Assembly: GCA_963971535.1 (NCBI GenBank)
Contig: OZ020590.1
Location: 151,232,034 to 151,296,033 of the forward strand
Direction of reading: 5' to 3'
Source: Notolepis coatsorum
Lineage: Eukaryota > Chordata > Actinopteri > Aulopiformes > Paralepididae
DNA length: 64,000 nucleotides
The notes under the pieces were generated by a model. That model was not told where the DNA came from and did not search any database. It was given only the letters and a program-made list of their open reading frames with translations. Below, in pieces: positions 55,466 through 64,000 of the stretch; positions within the stretch are counted from its first letter, which is position 1, and every line of letters begins with the position of its first letter. The position numbers were made by a program, and so were the translations under genes.

Positions 55466-56201
55466 CTTAGAGTAGACGACAGAGTACAGCAACTTGCAAT
55501 GGGCCTGGTCTACAAGATACACTATACGACCGGGGTGCCCATGTACATGTCAAAATACTTCCCAAAGGTCAGTGAATACCACAACCACTACACCAGAGGA
55601 AGCTCAACAAATCATGTTAAACCCAGATTCGGCTCAAACAAGGGACTAAACACGTTTCGCAATTATGCCACAACAATGTGGAACGCCCTACCCAAAGCTG
55701 TAAAGGAATGTGAATCCCTGCCCACATTCAAAACCGCTCTTAAAGAGCACCTACGGGAGGCTGCAATTCGAAACTGGCCACCGTAAATGCCCAAAACCCC
55801 CACCACCTCCTAATAGACAGTCTCCTCCTCACCGCATGTATATATTCCCTCCCCGCCGTATGTATATTTCCCTCCCACCCACCCACCCCCTCCTAATGTA
55901 CAGTCCCCTCCCCATCATATGTATATACTCTGTCGGGATCTAGGGGTAACAGTACTGTATATTTGAATGCCGCCTATGTCACAAATGTATCAGTACTAAA
56001 TACCTATATGTCCCTATGCCATAAATGTCATGTATGTTGTGTATGTCATAAATGTCTATATGAATTGAAAATGGGGGACCCTGATGGAAACAAGACAAAC
56101 GTCTTTCTCAGGTCTGCATCCCCTTAACAATTGTATGTATTGAGCCGTACTGTATTGTACTCATTCTGCAATCTGTTAAATAAAGTTTTCATTCATTCAT
56201 T
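55466..56201 (+). mobile_element. LINE family A, right piece of the split copy
   Basis: Continues 40063-40354: RVDDRVQQLAMGLVYKIHYT ... RNYATTMWNALPKAVKECES to the stop near 55785, then a 3' UTR and an (ATTC)n tail at 56186-56201. The two pieces together form one 5'-truncated insertion. Confidence 0.9.
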
Positions 56202-56455
56202 CACCCTTGGGGGAAACAGGGCTCGGATGCGACAAATCCCATACCATCAACTCGTCAACATGTGAACACAAGTCGCAAAAGTCGCAAATCTCACAACCAT
56301 CGTCGCCCAAACTCCAATCGTCAACACTACCACCACAACACATCCGATATTTCGGCATTCCCAACCTCCTCCTTCCCTTCTTCCCCATCGCGCCGTCTCG
56401 TACTCTCAAGCCCCTATTTACAACATTATCGGCTTAGACCAGAGATATATCATCA
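56202..56455. other. Unassigned spacer with a Cys-rich frame
   Basis: The minus strand encodes KYRMCCGGSVDDWSLGDDGC then EICDFCDLCSHVDELMVWDL, a short Cys-rich frame (56409-56197) with no recognised domain. Possibly a retroelement remnant. Not present before block 20684. Confidence 0.35.
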
Positions 56456-56784
56456 AGGTACAAGGATAGCTGCTTACCTCTTATCATTCAGGTCAGGATA
56501 GAGTAGACTGAGGTTGGTAGGAAGCAGCACGTAAAGCCAGATACCATACGTCGCGCAACAAAAACGTCACTTCCTCCTGAAGTGACGATTTCAAAATAAA
56601 ATACCTATTTACAATAGTTTGTTGTCCCAAATCATTCAGAATTTACAATAAACTAAAAACGGTAAACTAAAACAGCTGATCATTCTTCAAACCGTTACAC
56701 AACTAATGCTGCTACTTCCTGATTGAGCCCCCCTCTGCGAGATACTCCTTGCCCCCTGCTGCCTGACTCTGTACTCCTTGGTCA

Positions 56785-57978
56785 CTGCGGCATGGTCATG
56801 CTGGACCTACAAAAGGCCTTCGACACTGTCAATCACACCATTCTGATTGACAAGCTAAAAGCAATTGGTTTTGATAGTTTATCAGTGAGCTGGATACAAT
56901 CCTACCTGGAGGGGAGGGAACAGATGGTGGAAGTAAACGGTACCCTATCCCCCCCCCTCACAGTGAGCTGTGGTGTTCCACAAGGAAGCATACTAGGACC
57001 GCTACTATTCCTAATTTATGCAAATGACATGTCGTCAGCTTGTGACTGCAACTTGTTCCTGTTTGCGGACGACTCAGCCCTGCTGGTCTCTGACAAGAAC
57101 AAGTTACAGGTTGAAAAAGCCCTCAGCTCGGAACTAGGCAAAATCTGCATATGGCTCGCCGACAACAAACTATCATTACACATGGGCAAAACAGAGTCCA
57201 TTCTCTTCGGTTCAAATAACAAACTCAGCAAGACCGACGGCTTCTCGGTTACAGTGGGTGACAATATTATCACAAGGAAAGATGAAATTACCTACCTGGG
57301 TTCCATCCTAGAGGCTAATCTTTCCTGTGACAAAATGGCATCCAATGTAATAAAAAAAGTCAACCAACGAACGCGATTCTTGTACCGGATCTCCTCCTCA
57401 GATCAATGTGGAACGCCCTGCCTAAAGCTGTAAAGGAATGTGAATCACTACCCACCTTCAAAAACACTCTCAAAAAACACCTACGTGAGACTGCAATTCG
57501 AAACTGGCCCCTACAAATGTCCTAACCTAGTTGTACAGTAAATGACCAAGTAAGGCTTTGTCAATATTCCAATGTACAGTGTGAAATGTGTGTGTGTCCC
57601 ATACCCAACCCCCCCCCCCCCTCCCCACCTCCAATGTACAGCCCTCACCCAACCCACCCAACCCCACCCCACCAACCTCCTCCAATGTACAGTTTCTACG
57701 CCAAATGTATATACACTCCTTTTCTGGACACTTTTGTATCACAAACAGTACTGTATTTGCAAATCTGATATGTCATAAATGTATAGATGTAGCAGTACTG
57801 TCTATCAGTATGTCATGTATGTCATATATGTTATGATGAATTGAAAATGGGGGACCCTGATGTAAACAAGACGAAAGTCTTTCTCTGGTCTGCATCCCCT
57901 TAACAATTGTATTGAGATGTACTGTACTGTACCCATTCTGCAATCTGTTAATAAACTTTTCAATCAATCAATCAAAAC
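56785..57978 (+). mobile_element. LINE family A with RT domain, internally deleted
   Basis: RT palm through thumb, then a jump at ~57399 straight to the last ~35 codons (MWNALPKAVKEC-equivalent in another frame), the 3' UTR and a (TCAA)n tail. About 0.4-0.5 kb of the C-terminal region is missing. The empty site in copy A reads 'ccttggtcacccgctg' at ~21477. No clear target duplication. Confidence 0.88.
56788..57400 (+). pseudogene. Reverse transcriptase fragment of LINE family A
   Basis: Best-preserved RT of this family in the window: MVMLDLQKAFDTVNHTILID (first catalytic Asp), VSCGVPQGSILGPLLFLIYA, CNLFLFADDSALLVSDKNKL (FADD catalytic pair), LADNKLSLHMGKTESILFGS, EITYLGSILEANLSCDKMAS. Upstream fingers and endonuclease are lost by 5' truncation. 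Typical of the CR1/L2/jockey side of non-LTR elements. Confidence 0.88.
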
Positions 57979-58130
57979 CCGCTGCCCCCTTTATTCAATT
58001 CCCTAACCACCTCCTCCAATGTCAGACCTTCCATACCCAAATGTTGAACCGCTATCCTAACAATCATTTTAATTCTATCTGTTCTACCCTCAATCTTTGC
58101 CGCAGTATTAACTACCCCTGCAGAATGGGT
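57975..58130 (-). pseudogene. ORF1 C-terminal remnant, copy B
   Basis: Same residues as 21483-21620 (IEGRTDRIKMIVRIAVQHLG MEGL ...). Its 3' continuation is displaced by the LINE at 56785. Confidence 0.68.
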
Positions 58131-58135
58131 ACAAT

Positions 58136-59028
58136 CAGGGCCCCCAAAAAGGAAAAAAAAAAAAAATTCTATATATAATTTTTTTTTTTTTTTTTTTAAT
58201 GAAAGAACAAAACAGAAGGAAAAGATAACTTCACAAAGGCAACATGAATATACATAGATCCAAAAGGACAAAGATCAACACTTAAATCCAAAGAGAAGAG
58301 GGTCTATACCAAGAGAAAACAAAGCAGCAAGGAGCCAATGGCCGACAGCTAAAGGCTAGCCAGGTAGGCTACTGACACCAGGCCACACACAGCTTTGGCC
58401 AACGGCCCAACGCTACCCAAGCTACACAAACGAACAAATGAATTCACACACAGCACATGTCGTATCTCCAAATGTTGTGAAGTAACATATGTTTTGCCTG
58501 GAAAAAAACATCGTTATTAACAAAACATTCGGGAGGGGAAGGAAGGAAGAGTGGGGTAATGTCATGACATTTTCATTAATCTTACCTGCACCAAGGAACG
58601 CAGGGCGAAAGGCCGCAACACAGGTCTCCACGTTGACGAAAGGCCTCTCGCTGTCGGGACAAAAATAAGCTATGGCCAGAGCCTTGTCATGGTGCAGGCC
58701 CGACTACATCTTCTGTCAAAGATGATGTCGTAGTCAGAGTGCCAGAACCCCCTGCTATTCTCACGGCTAATGTCAATGGTCGTAGCACAAGCTAACAGCT
58801 AACTCAAGGCTAACTGATAGCATCAAACGAACGTTCCCAGCCGAGCGCAGCCGGCAGTTAACGTCGAAGCTAAACAGCTAACTGGCTAACAGTTAGCTCA
58901 ACCAGGCTATCGCTAACCATTAGCTAACGCAGAAGCAAGCTATGCGGCTACATACAGCCAGGTGCTGACATCAGGCACACACCGTTAGCTACTAGTAGTA
59001 CTACAACAGCTAGTCGGCCAGTTTAGCT

Positions 59029-59067
<39 letters not shown>

Positions 59068-59736
59068 TGTCCATGGCGGGAATAGAATAGAGTTAATAGA
59101 ATAGGTTAAAAACTCACCAAACGTCCAAGAGGATGGAGACAACCGCGTGGAGTTGACGAAGTTCATCTGCCAAACGACCATCCTCTTCATCTTGGCTGCA
59201 TGTCTCTAGGTTAGCTAACGCTAGATAGCCTTTAGCTAAGCTAGCTACTAGCCGACATCATCATGGCTATATCCCGACTGCATCATGACAAGGCTCCGGC
59301 CATTTGTCCCGCCTTTCGTCAACGTTCCTTGGTGACCGACCGACTGATAATGACCGACCTCTTCGAGTTGGCTGGCATAACTAAGCATAATAGTCAAAAG
59401 CTGCACGCGCGAAATAGTCAAACGCAGCTGACTCACGCCGGCGTACTACACAAGTAAGTAACCACTCCGCTCCCTTCCTTGAAACCAATAGTATGTCACT
59501 GCAGACCCAGGAACAAGTCAGACACATTCTACAAACGTGTCTAATGTGAAATATATAAGCATATAAGCAAAACTAGATTTTAGGTCTGTGATGAAAAAGG
59601 GCCTCGCGGGAAGGGGGGCCTCGCAAAAAAAAATAAAAAAAAAAATAAAAAAAAAATATTTTTTATTTTGCGAGGCCCCCCTTCCCGCGAGGCCCTATGC
59701 GACCGCACTGCTCGCACACCCCCTGAGGCGGCCCTG
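58136..59736. mobile_element. hAT element with CAGGGCC ends (1601 bp)
   Basis: Ends CAGGGCCCCC and the complement of GGCGGCCCTG; 8-bp duplication GGTACAAT (58128-58135, 59737-59744). The interior has an (AG)n microsatellite (59031-59064), an imperfect inverted repeat (about 58630-58710 against 59265-59335) and a 30-bp-arm palindrome at 59599-59695. No transposase frame. Confidence 0.92.
59599..59695. repeat. Palindrome with 30-nt GC-rich arms around an A/T spacer
   Basis: GGGCCTCGCGGGAAGGGGGG / CCTCGCAAAA and its exact complement flank a ~37-nt poly-A/T loop. Strong hairpin potential. Confidence 0.93.
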
Positions 59737-60449
59737 GGTACAATACAGTACAGCTCAATACACACAATTGTTAAGGGGATGCAGACCAGAGAAAGACTTT
59801 CGTCTTGTTTACATCGGGGTCCCCCATTTTCAATTCATCAGGATATAACATACATGACATACAGATAGACAGTACTGCTACACCTATACATTTTGACATA
59901 CCAGACTTGCAAATACAGTACTGTTTGTGATACAAAAGAGTCCAGAAAAGAGAGTATATACATTTGACGTAAAAACTGTACATTGGAGGAGGTTGGGTAC
60001 GTGGGGTGGGGTTGGGTGGGTGGGGGTCTGTACATTTGGTTGGGTGGGGGGGGGGGGGGGGGGGTTGGGTAGGAGGGGTGGGTGGGTGGCGAACACTGTA
60101 CAACTGTACAAGCAAAACTGTACATTGGAATATTGACAAAACCATACTTGGTCATTTACTGTACATTGGAGGGTTAGGACATTTACAGGGGCCAGTTTCG
60201 AATTGCAGTCTCCCGTAGGTGTTCTTTGAGAGTGGTTTTAAAAGTGGGTAGTGATTCACATTCCTTTACCGCTTTGGATAGGGCGTTCCACATTGATGTG
60301 GCATAATTGCGAAACGTGTTCAGTCCCTTGTTTGAGCCGAATCTGGGTTTAACATGATTTGTGGAGCTCCCTCTGGTGTTGTGATCGTGGTATTTACTGA
60401 CCTTTGGGAAGTATTTTGACATGTACATGGGTACCTTGGTCGTGTAGTG
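59737..60449 (-). mobile_element. LINE family A, left piece of a split copy
   Basis: Counterpart of 21618-22340: 3' UTR, then the C-terminal frame YMSKYFPKVSKYHDHNTRGS ... RNYATSMWNALSKAVKEC. It is interrupted by the hAT at 60450 and resumes at 62740-62866 (LLLDLTPRTHLTPAHFDNLG). Confidence 0.87.
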
Positions 60450-62739
60450 CAGCGGTTCTCAACAGGGGTTCCGCGGCACACAGGGGTGCCGCAGAGAGCT
60501 GCCAGGGGTGCCGCGAGATGCCTGGGAATGTTTCTTTAAAAATATAGAATGACAACAGTCTTATTTTGAAAATCCTGTAGCGGGTCTCATTTCTGCCCAA
60601 GCGCAGCTCCAGCTATAATAACTAGGCTCCGACAGCTAGCAACGTTCAGTTCATTATGATACTCTTATTTTGAAAATCCGTGGTGTCGTGACTCATATCC
60701 GCTCTACAGCACACAGCCAATAGGATGCATCTCCACACAGCAGTAGCGTCTCAGTCAGTAGCAGTAGCGTCTGGAACACGCACATTGCAACAGAGCAAGG
60801 ATAGTGTTTTCGCGACCCAAAACAAATCCCTGCTGTTTTATTCCGCAACGGGTCAAATGCATATAACATGCTTTGCAATCCTTGCCATTCCTTTATGACC
60901 ACGTCGTGTTTAAGACCGGAATTAACATCCCGTTAGCATAAGCTAACAACAAGCTAAACCCTGTTCAGAGCGACACAGCAGAGTGGGGACTGGGAAGGAG
61001 GGGGGGGGGGGGGGGCATTCTCCCTCTGTGTGTGTGCGTTTGAAAAGATATGATGAAGTCATCAGACGAGTATATTATATTGATAGTAAATGTACTGAGG
61101 GTGGACAGATGATGTTGATATTTAAACATAAAAAATACAATACATAATAAATGTATGCATGATCATCATGCAACATAAAACAATTGCAGGAACGGTTTGG
61201 GAGAGGAATGGGTTTTAGGTTGTGTGTTCCAAAAAATTTACTTAAAGTTTAAAGCTCAATATATCAAAACGTGGCACTTTATAGTGAACAGGAGGTCTAT
61301 TTGTATTAAAAACAATACATAGTTTTTCATTTAAATGTCTGGAAGAGCTAAAAAAAAATTGTAATGTTAGTAATGTAATTCCTTACACGTAACGTGTCTG
61401 GCTGTGTGACGTCAACTTGTAAGCATGAAAATGACAGCCAAACATGGCACTGCAACTAAATAACACAAATACAATAGGCACATTTGTGACTGTTACAAAT
61501 ATAACACGTTTTATACTTGTGCTACAAGATTTTGGCCTGTGCTACAAAACTATCAACCTCTGTAGCACCAGTGCTATGTGCAAAAAAAGTTAACGTACAG
61601 CCCTGCAACTATTTAACTAAACAAATAGTCTATCTAGTGCTTCATGTGTATACAATAATTGCCTAATCTAATAACATGAACTAAAAAAGAAATCGATCAC
61701 ACGTTTCGTAAAGTTATTATAGAAACTTCACCAACTTAAGGTCCGCGGCAGGCGTCATTACTTTTACCAACAGATTTTCCAACGCATTTCCAGAGCAGTC
61801 GCATTCGTGTGACATCACGGGTCCTATGTCCGTTATCAAGGAAATGCAAAGCGGCTATCGCAATCGTCGTCGTGATAATAATCACTAAATGCATTCAGTG
61901 CTGGATCTAATCAAATGGATTTATCAAGACATGTTATGGAAAGTTCAAGACCGGACCACACAGCTTCTGAAAAGTGCTAATTACACGCTTCCGATGGCAA
62001 TGGTCTACTCTGCAGAACAAGTGAGTGTATCAGCCGCTGTGTTATGATTATTATGATACAAAATGTAAATGATGAATGAATGAAAACTGTATTTAACAGA
62101 TAAACAGTAAAAGGCACTCTGCAGGGATGTGATGTCATAATCAATCGTCACCTCACTAGAATAATATTTCCAACGTGAACCGCAAAGCTGAATTTTCACA
62201 CAAAATGGACACGTTTTTAACTTGTCCATCGAAACAGGTTACAGTTACCAATACCAATTCAGTACCTTCCAGTACCAATTCGACCTCTGAGATTGCCCCA
62301 GTCAAACAGTGCAGCTGCAATGTTGTGTTCTCATGCTAAACCAGACTGTTATCATGTTGTGTTCTCATGCTAAACCAGACTGTTATCATGTTGTGTTCTC
62401 ATGCTAAACCAGACTGTTATCATGTTGTGTGATCCTTTTCTGTATTTAAAAAAAAATACATGATTTTCTGTTTGAGAAATGGTCACACTATTGTTATATT
62501 TATTTATACATTTAGACCTGAAATGCCTGCTAATAATGCATCATATAGCCTGCATATACACACAAATGTGTTTCCCGGTTTCAATGGGTTAAATAAATGT
62601 TATTTTGAAAGCAGGCACTTTTGTCATCATTGTAGCAAAAAAGACAGGACCGGAAAAGTCTTTATCGTATGTAGGGGTGCCCTGGAATATTTTATTGGAC
62701 ACAGGGGTGCCTTGGCAGCAGAAAGGTTGAGAACCCCTG
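60450..62739. mobile_element. hAT element (2290 bp) in the LINE
   Basis: Ends CAGCGGTTCTCAAC and the complement of GTTGAGAACCCCTG, 8-bp duplication GTGTAGTG (60442-60449, 62740-62747). Subterminal 'aggggtgccgc' words repeat. It contains a 34-bp tandem repeat (62318-62430, ~3.3 units) and a LINE-tail scrap near 62073-62110. No transposase domain recognised. Confidence 0.92.
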
Positions 62740-62866
62740 GTGTAGTGTATCTGGTAGACCAGGCCCATTGCAAGTTGCTGTACTCTGTCGTCTACTCTAA
62801 GCCATCCTAGGTTGTCAAAGTGAGCAGGGGTGAGGTGGGTTCTAGGAGTAAGGTCAAGCAGTAGTC
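62740..62866 (-). mobile_element. LINE family A, right piece of the split copy
   Basis: Continues the LINE cut at 60449, up to the next hAT at 62867. Confidence 0.85.
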
Positions 62867-62968
62867 CAGGGCTATTCAACTGGCGGCCCGCGGGCCAGAT
62901 CCGGCCCGCGGGATGATTCTGACCGGCCCGCCAAAGATTACATGATAATAATATTTTTTTTTTTAATA

Positions 62969-63008
<40 letters not shown>

Positions 63009-63023
63009 TACTTTTTTCTTTTC

Positions 63024-63458
63024 ATGTCAACGTTAACACACACAATTGAGCCAAAAGTCACTCAATTAATGACAGATTTCATTGATAAATTGAGGGAAAA
63101 CTTTGCAAGTCGATTTGATGAATTTGACATGTCCAGAGAATTGATGCATTTTGTGAGCAACCCATTTGCCAATGTAGCTGCTATTTCCACAAAAGGACAA
63201 GAGTTCCTTGCATCACTTCACATTGATGAAGGTCTCCTGCAACTTGAAATAATTGACATGCAAGCATCATCTGCTCTGAAGCAGGCACTTGAGAATGAAT
63301 CCACCACAACATTTAGGATAAAGTGTATTCATGTCAAGACATTCCCCAAAATAAAAACGCTGGCAATATCTGTGCTAACAATGTTTGGCTCAACATACAC
63401 CTGTGAATCCAGTTTTTCTCACATGAATGCCATTAAAACAAGCAACGTGCCTCCTTGA
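63024..63458 (+). pseudogene. hAT transposase, C-terminal part
   Basis: Frame of ~145 codons. Early part VTQLMTDFIDKLRENFASRF and FVSNPFANVAA; the C-terminal end FPKIKTLAISVLTMFGSTYT / CESSFSHMNAIKTS is the conserved hAT dimerisation domain (C-E-S-x-F-S). It resembles fish transposases related to EPM2AIP1/GTF2IRD2-like proteins. The N-terminal BED finger and catalytic core are absent, so it is inactive as a transposase. Confidence 0.88.
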
Positions 63459-64000
63459 CAAATGAGCATTTGCATCACTGTTTGCGGGTAGCCCTCACTT
63501 CCTATGAACCCTCTTTCTCTGCCATTGCCCAGTCAAAGAAGTGCAATCGCTCTCATTCGATGTGTGTATGTAGGCTAGGCCTGTCTGCCCCCCACCCCCC
63601 TGATGTTTGAGAGTTAAGAGTGGACAATAAGTGCTAATAAGATGCTGTCATTTGCTGTTGTTGCAGACATGAAGCACTTTTTCATAAGCTCAGCTGCACT
63701 ATAAATGTGTTTTTTTGTTCAAGTGTTGATGTTAGAATGTTCAGATGCACTTGTTTGTTTTTTATTTTATTTTAATTATTGAAATGTTGAAGAGGAGATG
63801 TTGCAGTTGTTGCACAGTCATAAATGAAGCACTTTCTGCAGGAGATGTTGCAGATGTGGCACATAAATGAAGCACTTTTTTTGAAAAGTATACTACTTTT
63901 GCAATGTAGTTAAATAAAAGTTGTGAAAATGTGGTTGCGTGTTGTGTCAAGTGTACATATATTCATAGCACAGGGAGGCGCCGTGGCAGTCCGGCCCCTG
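63459..64000. other. 3' region of the hAT element
   Basis: Non-coding; two related phrases ('ggagatgttgcag...acataaatgaagcactttt' near 63797 and 63840) and AATAAA at 63913 that could polyadenylate the transposase message. Nothing else seen. Confidence 0.45.

Larger units (their letters stand above)
56456..62866 (+). repeat. Second duplicated block, copy B
   Basis: Counterpart of 20684-22440, stretched by a LINE (56785-57978) and hAT elements (58136-59736, 60450-62739). Each empty site can be read in copy A. Similarity ends where another hAT begins at 62867. Confidence 0.88.
62867..64000 (+). mobile_element. hAT element with transposase remnant, runs off the window
   Basis: Left end CAGGGCTATTCAACTGGCGG after a LINE flank CAGTAGTC. 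Subterminal GGCCCGCGGGCC palindromes. A (TA)n run at 62972-63000 precedes the coding remnant. The right end is not reached; an expected complement of CAGGGCTATTCAA is not seen by 64000. Confidence 0.85.

Noticed and set aside
58422..58631. Possible exon with donor-like 'ggtgcaggtaag' on the minus strand
   Set aside because: Only a single donor-like word inside a MITE; no acceptor or homology seen.

Overview
The window looks like teleost fish nuclear DNA, probably a percomorph-type genome; I cannot name the species. The signs are a C2H2 zinc-finger gene of the teleost acidic-repeat type and non-LTR retrotransposons of L2/CR1, L1 and I/jockey-like type. There are also tRNA-derived SINEs, many hAT, piggyBac and PIF/Harbinger-like DNA transposons, a Copia fragment and a nearly intact BEL/Pao LTR retrotransposon. 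I see no rRNA, true tRNA gene, CRISPR array or prokaryotic operon. The only candidates for host genes are two copies of one zinc-finger exon and two THAP-domain remnants. Almost everything else is mobile DNA.

The backbone is a tandem segmental duplication. Block A (1-13447) recurs in the same orientation as block B (28323-40037). Both carry, in order: a hAT MITE end, a SINE/LINE chimera, an 18-bp minisatellite, the zinc-finger exon (minus strand), an inverted 35-bp minisatellite, a THAP remnant, a 54-bp repeat and a retrotransposon ORF1. A second shared block follows each one (20684-22440 and 56456-62866). The segment before block B (26887-28148) has a near-identical partial copy at 22980-24161. 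So the window holds most of one repeat unit and most of a second. Insertions present in only one copy post-date the duplication. Copy A alone has a piggyBac MITE (1671-2555), a 3.8-kb LINE carrying nested L1 pieces (7860-11666) and a 7.2-kb foldback element (13448-20683). Copy B alone has a Harbinger-like element (33559-35115) and two hAT elements (36637-37420, 38277-39348).

Between 40063 and 56201 one L2/CR1-like LINE copy is split by a 15-kb stack of nested insertions. A hAT-like foldback element (40355-55465) was hit by a BEL/Pao retrotransposon (40962-52888). The BEL element was hit by a Harbinger-like element (46162-48976), which contains a hAT element (47575-48443). A piggyBac MITE and another hAT sit in the foldback arms. 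Target-site duplications can be read for most layers. The two BEL LTRs differ by only two substitutions over their last ~990 bp, so the BEL insertion is young. Its gag-protease and pol frames are open apart from the Harbinger insertion.

The last 8 kb repeat the LINE/hAT pattern: three hAT elements (58136-59736, 60450-62739, 62867 to past the window end) interrupt the second copy of the 20684-22440 block. The last of them keeps the C-terminal part of a hAT transposase. I did not find a new multi-gene system. The notable signals are structural: the array, the paired zinc-finger exons with different finger numbers, large inverted repeats, an ORF1-only retrotransposon and a datable nest of transposons.
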